24,918 nucleotides of DNA from JABMRF01 sp964584985 (GTDB lineage Bacteria > Patescibacteriota > Patescibacteriia > UBA11705 > JABHMO01). This document shows positions 7,623 through 16,535 of this stretch, in pieces. The stretch spans positions 1 through 24,918 of the forward strand of contig CAZPBK010000012.1 in assembly GCA_964584985.1 (NCBI GenBank). The letters run 5' to 3'. The stretch's first letter is position 1; each line of letters opens with the position of its first letter. The notes below the pieces were generated by a model, which was not told the DNA's origin, made no database searches, and saw only the letters and a list, made by a program, of their open reading frames with translations. The position numbers and the translations under genes were made by a program.

Positions 7623-8160
7623 TTGCTTTTATTAATTCCAAAATAATATCTTGCCTGAATTGCTCGGGAGCTTCATCTTCTTTTTTTTCCGTTCGCTGGG
7701 TTTGCAATTCTATTTTTTGACTATTTTCATTTTTTTCCAAAATCTCGGCCGTTGGCGCAATAGTGCTTATTTCATAATAAAAACCGTCCGGATCATGCTC
7801 TTTGTTTAATTTTAACAAATAGGTTTCTTCCACCCAGTCAGCCATATTCACCGTCATGTACGGCAAAAGTTCTTTTATACTTTTATACTGACTGTGATTA
7901 GAATAAGTACCGAATTTTTCCACAAAACTTTTGGCAAAGGCTTCAACTGAAATTTCTTGTTTTTGTTCTTCGGTCAATTTAGTCTCCGGTTCTTTAATAA
8001 CCTTAACTCCGGTTTTTTGAAGAATCTTTTGTTTTTGCGGTTGTTCGGTTTGGTCCTTTGGCTTTTCCGGTTTTTCAATCCCCAAAAAGACCCAAAGTAG
8101 CACGGCGATAACCGCCAAACCGACAATAATAATGATTAAAACTTTATTCCTATTATTCAT
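7576..8160 (-). CDS. Single-pass membrane protein, candidate VirB8/NTF2-like secretion component
   Basis: The 194-residue product has a short cytoplasmic N-terminus, one TM helix (about 8-28), a Pro/Lys/Gln-rich linker (about 30-62) and a globular extracytoplasmic domain (about 68-190). That domain contains AFAKSFVEKFGTY and ends in a strand pattern (IILELIKANDNWKVDAAFW) resembling NTF2-like folds of VirB8/TcpC proteins. The topology and its place 22 bp after the VirB4 ATPase gene make a VirB8-like role plausible, but the fold is my inference and no hallmark sequence is seen. It overlaps comF by 47 bp. Confidence 0.6.
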   Translation of the reverse strand: MNNRNKVLIIIIVGLAVIAVLLWVFLGIEKPEKPKDQTEQPQKQKILQKTGVKVIKEPETKLTEEQKQEISVEAFAKSFVEKFGTYSNHSQYKSIKELLPYMTVNMADWVEETYLLKLNKEHDPDGFYYEISTIAPTAEILEKNENSQKIELQTQRTEKKEDEAPEQFRQDIILELIKANDNWKVDAAFWQDKE

Positions 8161-8182
8161 AATATAAAAATTAATTGTTTAC

Positions 8183-10066
8183 TTATTTTTCAATTTTTTC
8201 TTGCTCCTCCTTTTTGCGCTTTTCCATTTCCAAAAGCTGACGCGGATCAGTGGTGATCAACTGATCTTCCAATGGAGAAGCCACGACTTGAATGGCTGCA
8301 TGACGATTGCCGGCAAAAAATATACCTTCTCCCAGACCGGCTTCCAAAAGCAAATATTTTTCACCTTCGGTTAGGTTAAAAGTCTTTTGCACCAAATCAA
8401 TAGCCGAATCCGCTTGTCTCATCAAAATCTTTAATGCCGAATTGGTTAAAATGGCATTGCCGTACTCACTGAGCAAAAAATCATTTACATCTTGAGTAAT
8501 GGTAGTCACTCCCAAATAATACTTACGGCATCTTTTAACCAAAGCATGAACAAACTTGGCCGAATCCTCATTTTGCATAAGCCACCAAGCCTCATCAATT
8601 ACCAAAATCCGTTTTTTAACCTCGGATCTAACAACATTCCAAATATAATTAATAATATTGTAAATAGCCATTGGTCGTAACTCATCTTCCAAATCCCGCA
8701 CACTGTAAACCACCAATTGATTGGTCATATCCACATTGGTCGGCGAATTAAATAATCCGGAGAATGTACCGGTGGTATATTTTTTCAGTCTGAGTGCCAA
8801 ATCAGAGCCACCTTCCATGCCTTCCAAAACCTCGTACAAATCCTGCATAATCGGTGGTTCGGTTCTGGACAAATCCGCTTCCGGAGTAATATCTTTTTTA
8901 GCATAGGTCTCTATCAAGGCTCTGTCCAAAATAGAATCTTCCTGATGCGTCATATCTCCTACCATTAAACGCAACAGTCCTTTTAAAGTGATAACCGCAC
9001 TACGAATAATATCGGCCGTAGACATTTGTCCTATCTTGCGAGGTAAATCAAAAGGATTAATTTTGCTTTCAGAGTTCAAAGAAATATTAACATAGGTTCC
9101 TCCCACAGCGTCAGAAAGATTTTTATACTCTCTTTCCGGGTCAATAACAATCACATCGGTTCCCAACATCATACTGCGCAAAACCTCCAGCTTTATGGTG
9201 TAACTTTTTCCGGCACCGGAAGTGGCAAATACGCAAGAATTGGCATTTTGCAAAGAAAAACGATCAAATAAAATCAAGCTGTTATTATGTCTGTTTATGC
9301 CGAATAAAATGCCGTTATCAGAAGTCAATTCGGAAGAAATAAAAGGAAAAGAGGAAGCGATCGGCGAAGAATTAAGATTGGAAGTAATCATCAACTCATC
9401 ATTGCAAATCGGTACTGTTGAATTAAATCCTTGCTCGGCCTGATAAAGCACTCTTTTGGAAATAATGGAACGAGTTCCCAATACGGTCTCCACATCTTCG
9501 GTTAAATTATCCAAAGATTCTTTATCTTTTTCGTACAATGTGACATATAAAGCGAATTGAAAAAACTTTTCCGTTCCTTGAGTAATATCATCCCTTAGTT
9601 TTTCAATATCACGCAAAGCGGTTTCTCTCATGGGATCACGAGGCGCACCCTTTTCCGCATCACTGGTTAACTGTGCGGTTAGAACACCAACTTTGTTTTT
9701 TAATTGTTTAAGTACCGTTGCCGAATCCATGGGATAAAAGAACATGGAAATATCCAAAGTGGCATTATAGTTAATAATGGGGGCAAACCAACCCACTCCG
9801 ATATAACGCGGATAGCCCATAACAAAAAGAGTCCTGGCCACAACTGAGCCCAAGCGAACATGATCCGGCTTCACCTCAAAAGCCTGAGGAGCGACAATGT
9901 CCAAAACCGAAGTAATTCCCCGACGATAAGTTTTTTCTCTTTCCAAAACTTTTTGTTGCTTTTGTGACTTTTCTTTTGTCTTTTTAACCTTTTCAGCTTC
10001 ATCCTCAAACTCAATTTTGTTTTTAAAAGAAGGCTTTTTCTTATTTATATCTTTTGGATCAAACAT
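8183..10066 (-). CDS. VirB4/TraC-family secretion ATPase, C-terminal ATPase half
   Basis: The 627-residue product contains a VirB4-type motor domain: Walker A ATSGAGKSYT (281-290), VIDPEREY after the next strand, Walker B RILVIDEAWWL (486-496) and the downstream motif TQDVNDF (524-530). Residues 60-250 correspond to the latter part of the VirB4 N-terminal region. The earliest N-terminal part is encoded by a separate gene 21 bp upstream. VirB4 ATPases energise type IV secretion or pilus assembly at the inner membrane. A TATAAT at 10072-10077 lies 5 nt before the ATG, which could be chance in AT-rich DNA. No Shine-Dalgarno sequence is visible. Confidence 0.9.
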   Translation of the reverse strand: MFDPKDINKKKPSFKNKIEFEDEAEKVKKTKEKSQKQQKVLEREKTYRRGITSVLDIVAPQAFEVKPDHVRLGSVVARTLFVMGYPRYIGVGWFAPIINYNATLDISMFFYPMDSATVLKQLKNKVGVLTAQLTSDAEKGAPRDPMRETALRDIEKLRDDITQGTEKFFQFALYVTLYEKDKESLDNLTEDVETVLGTRSIISKRVLYQAEQGFNSTVPICNDELMITSNLNSSPIASSFPFISSELTSDNGILFGINRHNNSLILFDRFSLQNANSCVFATSGAGKSYTIKLEVLRSMMLGTDVIVIDPEREYKNLSDAVGGTYVNISLNSESKINPFDLPRKIGQMSTADIIRSAVITLKGLLRLMVGDMTHQEDSILDRALIETYAKKDITPEADLSRTEPPIMQDLYEVLEGMEGGSDLALRLKKYTTGTFSGLFNSPTNVDMTNQLVVYSVRDLEDELRPMAIYNIINYIWNVVRSEVKKRILVIDEAWWLMQNEDSAKFVHALVKRCRKYYLGVTTITQDVNDFLLSEYGNAILTNSALKILMRQADSAIDLVQKTFNLTEGEKYLLLEAGLGEGIFFAGNRHAAIQVVASPLEDQLITTDPRQLLEMEKRKKEEQEKIEK

Positions 10067-10087
10067 ATGTAATTATAATATTTAAAT

Positions 10088-10771
10088 TTAATATTCTTCT
10101 ACTCTTACTTTCTCAAGATCCTGCAATTTTTGACTTTTGGAAGTAACCGGATTATAGACATTATAATATAACTCAATTAAACTTTGAGTATCCAAACGAG
10201 TGGCGTTAAGTCCTAAAGAAGCTATATTCATCTTTACATTATCCAATCTTTGATCAAGTTCTCTTGAATATTCATCAAACTTTTTTTGTTTTAATCTTAT
10301 AACCTTGGCGGGCGTAAGCACAGAATTCAAACGCTGCAAAAACCCTTGCTTTTTGTCTTCCACCGCACTGTAAGGAACAGCTATAAAAAAGCTTTTAGTC
10401 ATTATATTACCGCCTTCAATCAATTGTTGTATATATGCTTTATAATTAACAATCTGTCTTTTTAATAAATCATTGGTTAAACCTCTTTCCGCTTTTTCAA
10501 TTCTCTTTATATAACCTTCTATGTCCAGCTTTCTTGATTGCACCACCACCTGAATGGGAAAATCCAAATAATTCAAAAAAGTTACATAGGAAGAAACCAA
10601 GGCGTTTTGTTCATCTTCTGATTTCAAGGCAAAATTAATACTGGAAACCATCAAAACTCCGCGAATACTTCCGTCCTTTAATATAACCGTATCATTTTTT
10701 ATCTCGGCAATATCCAAAAACAACTGAGTGGACTGGGATATTTTATTTTTGTTCATGTTTTTTTTAGCCAT
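10088..10771 (-). CDS. VirB4/TraC N-terminal domain as a separate protein
   Basis: The 227-residue soluble protein begins with a polar stretch, then LFLDIAEIKNDTVILKDGSIRGVLMVSSINF. This is the N-terminal strand pattern of TraC/VirB4 ATPases, which start by describing a 'self' substrate-like beta domain. It continues with FLNYLDFPIQVVVQSRKLD and FFIAVPYSAV, and ends near LIELYYNVYNP, a segment that in single-chain VirB4s precedes the linker to the motor domain. There is no P-loop. It is directly followed by the ATPase half, so the two products very likely assemble into one VirB4-equivalent unit. Confidence 0.78.
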   Translation of the reverse strand: MAKKNMNKNKISQSTQLFLDIAEIKNDTVILKDGSIRGVLMVSSINFALKSEDEQNALVSSYVTFLNYLDFPIQVVVQSRKLDIEGYIKRIEKAERGLTNDLLKRQIVNYKAYIQQLIEGGNIMTKSFFIAVPYSAVEDKKQGFLQRLNSVLTPAKVIRLKQKKFDEYSRELDQRLDNVKMNIASLGLNATRLDTQSLIELYYNVYNPVTSKSQKLQDLEKVRVEEY

Positions 10772-10797
10772 ATGAAAACTTAAAATTATTATAATTA

Positions 10798-11253
10798 CTA
10801 TTGTTCCGGTGGGCTATTTTCTCCCTCAAAACCACCTCCGGTGTAAACTCCTCCGGTGTTTACAATCAAAGAAACATCTCTCAGCCGAGAACCACTAACC
10901 GGAGCTTTTTTCTTTTTCTTAATTTGTTTTTCTTTTATCTCACTTTTCACTTCTTGAACATTTTTCACATAGGCTTCTTTATTCCAGACCCGTAATCGGG
11001 GTTTTTTAGAAGTTTGGATAAAATTCAAAAGAAAGTAATGAATAGGTCGTCCGTTAACCCTGGCAAAAGCAAAAACAGCGGCAATGGCTACTGTAATAAC
11101 GGCTACGAACAAAAAGACAAAAAAACTAAACAATCTATAAAAAACAAAAACCAACAGCAAAGAAGCCAACATAATAACAAACTGTCTGGTCGTAATCGGA
11201 CCGATAATTTTATCTTCCACATCAATAAATTGCGGCACTAAAAATTGCTGCAT
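10798..11253 (-). CDS. PrgI family (VirB3-like) membrane protein
   Basis: The 151-residue product has the PrgI layout: a short N-terminus (FLVPQFIDVEDKIIGPIT), two adjacent TM helices (about 22-40 and 42-64), then RVNGRPIHYFLLNFIQ and PRLRVWNKE. PrgI proteins are the VirB3-like partners encoded next to VirB4 in Gram-positive and CPR secretion loci. The C-terminal tail (about 95-151) is Lys-rich and then Gly/Pro-rich, probably disordered. It starts 2 bp after the preceding gene's stop and precedes the VirB4 N-terminal gene by 26 bp, so the order fits virB3-virB4. Confidence 0.85.
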   Translation of the reverse strand: MQQFLVPQFIDVEDKIIGPITTRQFVIMLASLLLVFVFYRLFSFFVFLFVAVITVAIAAVFAFARVNGRPIHYFLLNFIQTSKKPRLRVWNKEAYVKNVQEVKSEIKEKQIKKKKKAPVSGSRLRDVSLIVNTGGVYTGGGFEGENSPPEQ

Positions 11254-11255
11254 AT

Positions 11256-12506
11256 TTATACGGAAATTTTATTATTAAAATCAGCTATCATTTCATATTC
11301 GCTTAAAGTCAGGTTGGGAATATTTTTTCTTTGTCTATCTTCTATCACACGATTTATGGATTTTTTTTGATTGATACCTTGAAGCATCATTTCCAAATAT
11401 AGTTTAAAAACAGGTGATCTTTTCCAAGCGTTTAGGCCTTTAACCCTTTTAACAAAGGATTCTTCTTCCAGAATCTGTATCTTTTCAATCAATTCTTCTT
11501 TTATTTCCTCTTCATCCCTGCCAAGACGCCGAAAATCATCAAGTGTCATCATTTCCAACTCATCTATGGGGCCAATCAATCTTTTTTCCGATTTTACATC
11601 TTTTATCTCCGGTTTCGGTCCGGTAAACTCTTGTCTTTTATTTTTCCCCGGTCTTTTGACCATAGGTTTGCCCATATTTTTTTCCATACTGCTTTTTCTT
11701 TCTTGTGACTTTTTCATTTTATCAGCCAAATTTTCAATCGGTTCCTTTTTGTCAATTATTTCAGGCGGTGGCGGTTCCAAAAGATGATTTTTTTCTTCGG
11801 ATTTACCTGAAATAATTTTTTTTCTTTTGTGATCCAAGTTTTTTGCCTCTTCTCTTACCGCGGCCAAAACCACTTTGGCCTTTTCCTCGGGAAGCTCCAA
11901 GCCTCCGCTTGATTTGGGCAAAGTTAAAATATAAAATATCTCTTTATCGCTTCTTATTCCTCTGAAATAAGTTATCAAAATATTGGCAAACCTGGTTTTA
12001 ATCAGCTCATCACTGAATTTGACTTTTAACTTGTCCATAACCGCATTAACATGCCGATCAACCAAAGAATGATCTTGATTCCTTTTGCTGAAAAGATCTT
12101 TATCCTGCCTTACTTCTTCCAAATCGATCTCCTTGTTTTTAGACTGCGGATCAAAGTTCTTATTTTTATCTTTATCTTTATCTTTATCTCTCTCAGCCGA
12201 ATACTCTTTGTTTTTTTCTACTATTTCTTTTTTTTCGGATAATTTGTTCATCTCTTTTTCAGCAGGCTTTGTTTTCTTTTCCGTACTTTTGTTTTCTTTT
12301 TCCTGTTTTTCATTTTGTCTTTTTCTTTGCTCCAGGGTAAAAACCGGCTCCAACTTTTTACTTTTTTGTTTTTTTTCTTCTCGACTTTTTTGTTGCAAAC
12401 GCCTTATTTCTTCAAGATCAAAAAATCGACCATCTTTATAATATTTCAGATTGCCTTCTTTGTCCTTTATTAAAACATACCCTTTTATCGGCTGTTTTTT
12501 ATTCAT
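11256..12506 (-). CDS. Charged cytoplasmic protein of unknown function in the T4SS-like operon
   Basis: The 416-residue product has no signal peptide or TM helix. The N-terminus (GYVLIKDKEGNLKYYKDGRF) suggests a small beta-hairpin. Residues 45-135 are Lys/Glu-rich and low complexity, including a run of Asp-Lys dipeptides encoded by four TTTATC hexamers at 12165-12188. Residues about 150-235 form a predicted helical domain (FANILITYFRGIRSDKEIFYIL, then LELPEEKAKVVLAAV). The C-terminal 90 residues (TLDDFRRLGRDEEEIKEELIEKI onward) form another. I do not recognise the family. Its ATG overlaps the upstream stop (ATGA), so the two are translationally coupled. Confidence 0.7.
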   Translation of the reverse strand: MNKKQPIKGYVLIKDKEGNLKYYKDGRFFDLEEIRRLQQKSREEKKQKSKKLEPVFTLEQRKRQNEKQEKENKSTEKKTKPAEKEMNKLSEKKEIVEKNKEYSAERDKDKDKDKNKNFDPQSKNKEIDLEEVRQDKDLFSKRNQDHSLVDRHVNAVMDKLKVKFSDELIKTRFANILITYFRGIRSDKEIFYILTLPKSSGGLELPEEKAKVVLAAVREEAKNLDHKRKKIISGKSEEKNHLLEPPPPEIIDKKEPIENLADKMKKSQERKSSMEKNMGKPMVKRPGKNKRQEFTGPKPEIKDVKSEKRLIGPIDELEMMTLDDFRRLGRDEEEIKEELIEKIQILEEESFVKRVKGLNAWKRSPVFKLYLEMMLQGINQKKSINRVIEDRQRKNIPNLTLSEYEMIADFNNKISV

Positions 12507-14056
12507 AATTCAGTCCATTTAAATTTATAATCATTTAAATCCAAATAGGCCAGCTGAGCATAATCCGTTTGTCCGTAGGAAGCGAAAATATTGGATAGAT
12601 TGGCGGCCAATCTGGCACCTTCATTTTCCGACAAACCCAAACGCTCCAAAAAGACAAACTTTAAAAAATCCTGAATATATTTGGCCTGATATGGCTCTTT
12701 TTTAAATTTATCTTTTTCCGATTGCAAATTATTGCGGTTAAAATAGCCAAACAATAAATCAGTGAAGCGCTTATCCTTGGCCAAAAGATTATCCAAAGCG
12801 CCAATATCAACCAAAACTTCCAAACAAGCTATTATTTTATGCTTTTTCCTATTTAAAAGCGCTTGCTCAAAAATATCAGCCACCTCATCATATTCTTTCC
12901 TGGTTTGTTCAATAATCTCGGTTTTTTCCTTTTCAATCAGTCGCCTGTCATCGGGCTTGTCCTGATAAAGTTCCATGATATCAGCCGGTTCTTTTTCTTC
13001 CGCTGTTTTTGTTTCTTTTTCAGCTGAGCCCTTTTCCAAATCCAAACTTTTAACAAACTCATCATAAGCCTTTTTTTGCTCGGAAGTTAAAGTGAAAAAT
13101 TCAATATCATCCAAATATTTGCGCTTGGCCAATTCATAAAAACTATCCAGATTTATATACAGATCCAACAAATGATCAATTTTTTGTTTTTCTTCTTCTT
13201 TTAATTTTTCAACATTTTCCGAGCCGGTAAAATACTGGGCTTTTTTAACCGTACTGGTAATTTTTTCTTCGCCAACAAAAATATTATAATCTTTCAGCCA
13301 ATTGGCCACGGTCGGCTCCACTTTCTCATCGTTTATCTCAATTTTATCATCAGTTAATTTTTCTTCATTGTTCAATAAAGTGGTCAAAAGTTCTTTTTGA
13401 AATTCCTCGGTTTCATCATTGGCCAAAAGCAAAAGCATCCGCACATCCATATCAATCTTGGTTTTAAATCCGGCTTTTTCCAGCATATCCTTTATCCGAG
13501 ATTGAAAAACTTTTTTAACATCTTTTTTTTCTTCTTCCGGCTTGGTAATGGCTTTTGGCGCTTGGCTTAATTTTTCTTTTTTCAATGACTGCCTTTGTTC
13601 TTCTCTTTCTTTTTTTTCAGCTTTTTCTTCTGCTTCAGCCGCTTCTTTTTTAGCAATTCTTTGGGCTTCTTCTTCTACAATGCGGTTGTAATAAGTTTTA
13701 ACGAATTTGTCATAGTCGGACGGATCCACACCAATTTTTTTCAATTCTTCAGAAACCTCGCCGTTAAACCAGCTATCATCCACTATTAAAAGTCTTTTAC
13801 CTAAAACCTCCTTGGCCAATTTTTTGGTTTTTTCTTGGTCAATATTTAAACGACTTTGCAAAATATCTTGTATCTGAGCAATGTCTATCTTTTTGTAATA
13901 AAAATCATTAATAATCGTACTCAACTTGGCCAATTGACCAATGGTTAAATCATACTGTTCAGCCAAGGCTTTATTAATCTGAACGCCAAAACCGGCTTCA
14001 AGCGCTTTTCGTGCCGGCTCGGACAATTTCTTTTTGTTTGTTTTTTTTGTAGGCAT
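12503..14056 (-). CDS. Large charged cytoplasmic protein of unknown function in the T4SS-like operon
   Basis: The 517-residue soluble protein has no signal peptide or TM helix. Residues about 30-95 are helical, with IDIAQIQDILQSRLNIDQEKTKKLAKEV. This recalls the I..IL...L......A..V pattern of the neighbouring 416-residue protein, hinting at a shared fold (weak inference). Residues about 125-175 are a Glu/Lys/Ala-rich coiled-coil-like region. Later helical blocks end in KFVFLERLGLSENEGARLAANL and a terminal NDYKFKWTEL. Not recognised. It sits between the VirB6-like gene and its coupled partner and may be a cytoplasmic scaffold or lineage-specific secretion component. Confidence 0.7.
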   Translation of the reverse strand: MPTKKTNKKKLSEPARKALEAGFGVQINKALAEQYDLTIGQLAKLSTIINDFYYKKIDIAQIQDILQSRLNIDQEKTKKLAKEVLGKRLLIVDDSWFNGEVSEELKKIGVDPSDYDKFVKTYYNRIVEEEAQRIAKKEAAEAEEKAEKKEREEQRQSLKKEKLSQAPKAITKPEEEKKDVKKVFQSRIKDMLEKAGFKTKIDMDVRMLLLLANDETEEFQKELLTTLLNNEEKLTDDKIEINDEKVEPTVANWLKDYNIFVGEEKITSTVKKAQYFTGSENVEKLKEEEKQKIDHLLDLYINLDSFYELAKRKYLDDIEFFTLTSEQKKAYDEFVKSLDLEKGSAEKETKTAEEKEPADIMELYQDKPDDRRLIEKEKTEIIEQTRKEYDEVADIFEQALLNRKKHKIIACLEVLVDIGALDNLLAKDKRFTDLLFGYFNRNNLQSEKDKFKKEPYQAKYIQDFLKFVFLERLGLSENEGARLAANLSNIFASYGQTDYAQLAYLDLNDYKFKWTEL

Positions 14057-14072
14057 GTTTAGTATTTATCTG

Positions 14073-14773
14073 TTAACTTTTTACCGCTTTTAATTCATTT
14101 TCCAAATTAGTTATCTTTTCATCGTGATAAGCTGTTTCCGTAGGATCGCTGGTCGCATCCCTGGAGCCAACATGATAATCTATTTTTTCTTCAATCCCAT
14201 CTATATGGTCAACCAGTTTTTTCTCAAGATCAGAAGCCTTAACCGTGTTAACATAAGTGCCGGGAGATTTGGGTTCACTAATCCTTCTTTCTCTCCATTT
14301 ACCGGTCTTTTCCTTTTTATAAGCCTTGCCACCGCTTTTCATCCAACCCGAAGCTTCCCGCTCAAAATGCGGTGGCTTAAGTGCTTCTTTTTCAATTTTC
14401 CCTTTAAGCTCTTTGCCAAGACCACCCAAAGATTTACTGTCAGCGGCCAAGTCGGTTATTTGATGCCTAGCTCCAATAGCTCTGTCTTTTTGCTCGGAGG
14501 TAGCTCCGGAGACTTCACCTTGATGAATATTATTTAAAGAGCCGTTTATCAGTTCTCCCAGTCCTTCTCTGGTTTTTTTATCGCCCTTTTCTCCGGAAGC
14601 ATATTTAGCCAAAGCCCTTAAATCATCAGATTCAATATGCGCGGCCACTTCAGGCATAAGACCTTTATTGTCACTGTTTTTTAAAATCTTAGCTTGCTGT
14701 TTGGTGCTTATTTCTTTCATCGCTTCTTTCATATCCTTAGGTGAAGAAGCCAAGTGATCCACTTTACCGGTAG
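14073..14773 (-). CDS. Hydrophilic C-terminal part of the VirB6-like gene, or a separate gene cut by the gap
   Basis: The reading frame is open right up to the N run. It first reads TGKVDHLASSPKDMKEAMKE and continues for about 233 codons to a TAA. A GTG at 14762 could be a start, but no ribosome binding site supports it. The frame continuing upstream into the gap makes a 3' fragment more likely. The product is soluble, Lys/Glu/Gly-rich and helical (HIESDDLRALAKYASG, RHQITDLAADSKSL), suiting the cytoplasmic tail of the polytopic protein encoded just upstream. It is not recognised on its own. Confidence 0.6.
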
Positions 14774-14873
14774 NNNNNNNNNNNNNNNNNNNNNNNNNNN
14801 NNNNNNNNNNNNNNNNNNNNNNNNNNNNNNNNNNNNNNNNNNNNNNNNNNNNNNNNNNNNNNNNNNNNNNNNN
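14774..14873. other. Assembly gap of exactly 100 N
   Basis: A run of 100 N is the usual placeholder for a scaffold join of unknown length. It lies inside or at the end of the VirB6-like gene. The flanking frames do not join in phase at a length of 100, so the true gap length differs or two genes meet here. Confidence 0.97.
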
Positions 14874-16381
14874 CGTCCAAAACCGCCTTTATGCCATTCT
14901 TCTTTCATTCCTTCCCAACCCATTCTACCGAATCCTTCCGTCGCTCCAGCTCCAGCACCGGCCAAAGCCTTGCCAATTTTGCCCGGTAAACCTTTACCTT
15001 TTTTCCATCCTTTTGCCCCACCTTTAAAAAGCCCTCTGACTGCTCCGGCTCCTCCATAAGCTCCGCCTCTGATAGCCGCACCCGGCGCTTTTTTAAGAGC
15101 ACCCATACTTCTGGTAGCCGCCACCCCGGCTCTTTCACCAGCTCCCTTGTATTTACCGAGAATTTGTTCTTTTCTTTTAGCTCTAGCCGCCATATAGCCT
15201 CCGGCGATCGCTTTTCCTCGATCAGAAACAAATTGAGCCCCGGTCATTCTCATAGCCATGCCTTTAGCAACCTTGGTGGTCGCTCCTTTCATTTTTCCGG
15301 CAGCTGATCCCACCATACCTCCAGCTTGTTGACTAATCTGCAAACCGGCTATCAATAGAGCCAAAGCAATAGCAAAGTTAGCCAAATTATTTATTTTACC
15401 ACTTTCAGAAGTCTGACCATAATTAGCTTTTTCTTCAATGGCCGAAGCATCAATTTGAGTAAAATTATCTTGCGGATTAGACATCATCAAAAGACTGAGC
15501 CATAAACAAAATGCTAAAACCGGCCCCACAGCTACGGTCCAGCCAAATTTTTCCCACCACTGATTAGCGTATTTTTTGGTGAAGTCCAAAGCTCCACCGG
15601 CAAAAGCAATCGGCGAAAAAACCACCAAAAGCCATAAGGTAACAATCCTGAGAACCAAAAGTCCGAGAATAAAAATCACTACAAGTAAAGTAATCAATAA
15701 AAGAAAAACCCCTAGAAACAAACTTAAAAAAATATCACTTTGTTCTATCCCGTCAGCGCTTGGATCTTCAGCCATTTTCATTAATTTAGTTAAGCCAAGA
15801 CCATTGGTTAAATTGGCACCTGCCGTGGCAGCAAAGCCGTTAACAAAAGTCATCATTATCACTTGGCCAAAATCAATCATAAGTCCGCAGATAAGTTTGC
15901 TGAAGTTGACCAAAATAGCTGCAATAACCACTTTGGGTAGAGTCTTTTTTATACTGTATTTTTCTATGCCCAAGATTTGACCAAAAGCAATAACCAGTAA
16001 GATAATTACAAAAAGCAGATTGCAGGTATCACGCATCAAAACCCAGCCTTTGGTTACGGCCGGGGAAGTGACAAATTCATTATGCGCAGCTATTAAAACA
16101 ACTACAGCAAAAGCCTTGGTCACTAACCATCCCAAGCCATAAGCCGCCCAAAGAAGAAGATGATTAATAGCGCTCATTATAGCCTCTCCCATAGCAGCTA
16201 AAACTTCCTCAACACCAGCATAAGCCGGACTGGCTATCACTAACACACCGACCAAAATAAATACTACAAGCCCTGTTTTTAGTTTTTTGTTTTTGGGTAG
16301 AATATTAAAAGACAAATGCTTAAAAACACGATTCAGCATTTTTTGAAAAGTTTGCCCAATTTTAAGTAATTGGTCTTTCAT
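14874..16381 (-). CDS. VirB6/TrbL-like polytopic membrane protein, 3' end lost in the gap
   Basis: About 502 residues are visible. The ATG at 16381 is chosen because an in-frame TTG at 16402 lies only 4 nt from the -10 element. After a basic start comes a signal-like TM (about 36-54), then several TM helices, including MRDTCNLLFVIILLVIAFGQ, a strongly hydrophobic pair (about 215-260) with LWLLVVFSPIAFAGG, and one at about 335-355. Around NQWWEKFGW are residues typical of TrbL/VirB6-like channel proteins. From about 360 it becomes Gly/Ala/Lys-rich with glycine-zipper-like repeats. Such proteins form the inner-membrane channel of type IV secretion. It is the first gene after a strong promoter and leads the operon. 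Confidence 0.78.
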
Positions 16382-16406
16382 TAAAATAGACTTTACGATC
16401 AATATA

Positions 16407-16435
16407 ATTATACCATAATTTTACATAACTAACAA
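16407..16435 (-). promoter_or_regulatory. Sigma-70 promoter of the T4SS-like operon
   Basis: On the minus strand the -35 is TTGTTA (16435-16430), followed by a 17-bp spacer and a perfect -10 TATAAT (16412-16407) preceded by the extended TGn motif. The predicted transcription start is near 16400, giving a leader of about 19 nt before the ATG at 16381. Confidence 0.7.
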
Positions 16436-16493
16436 AACTTATACACAGAAAAATACGGCTTGTTAAAGAATATTTTAAAAAGCTTAAAGCAAA

Positions 16494-16528
16494 CCGCGAA
16501 AAGCCCGAAAAACTCGGGCTTTTCGCGG
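16494..16528 (-). terminator. Rho-independent terminator of the lamin-tail gene
   Basis: A perfect 15-bp stem (CCGCGAAAAGCCCGA and its complement) encloses a 5-nt loop. On the minus strand it lies 7 bp after the stop of the lamin-tail gene and is followed by a broken T-tract (TTTGCTTT). It separates that gene from the T4SS promoter. Confidence 0.85.
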
Positions 16529-16535
16529 AAATAAA

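Noticed and set aside
12503..12506. TGA recoding (genetic code 25)
   Set aside because: TGA ends the 517-residue frame exactly at an ATGA start overlap, and no in-frame TGA interrupts the conserved genes.
16382..16402. TTG start at 16402 for the VirB6-like gene
   Set aside because: It lies only 4 nt downstream of the -10 hexamer, so it would be outside or at the very edge of the transcript; ATG 16381 fits better.
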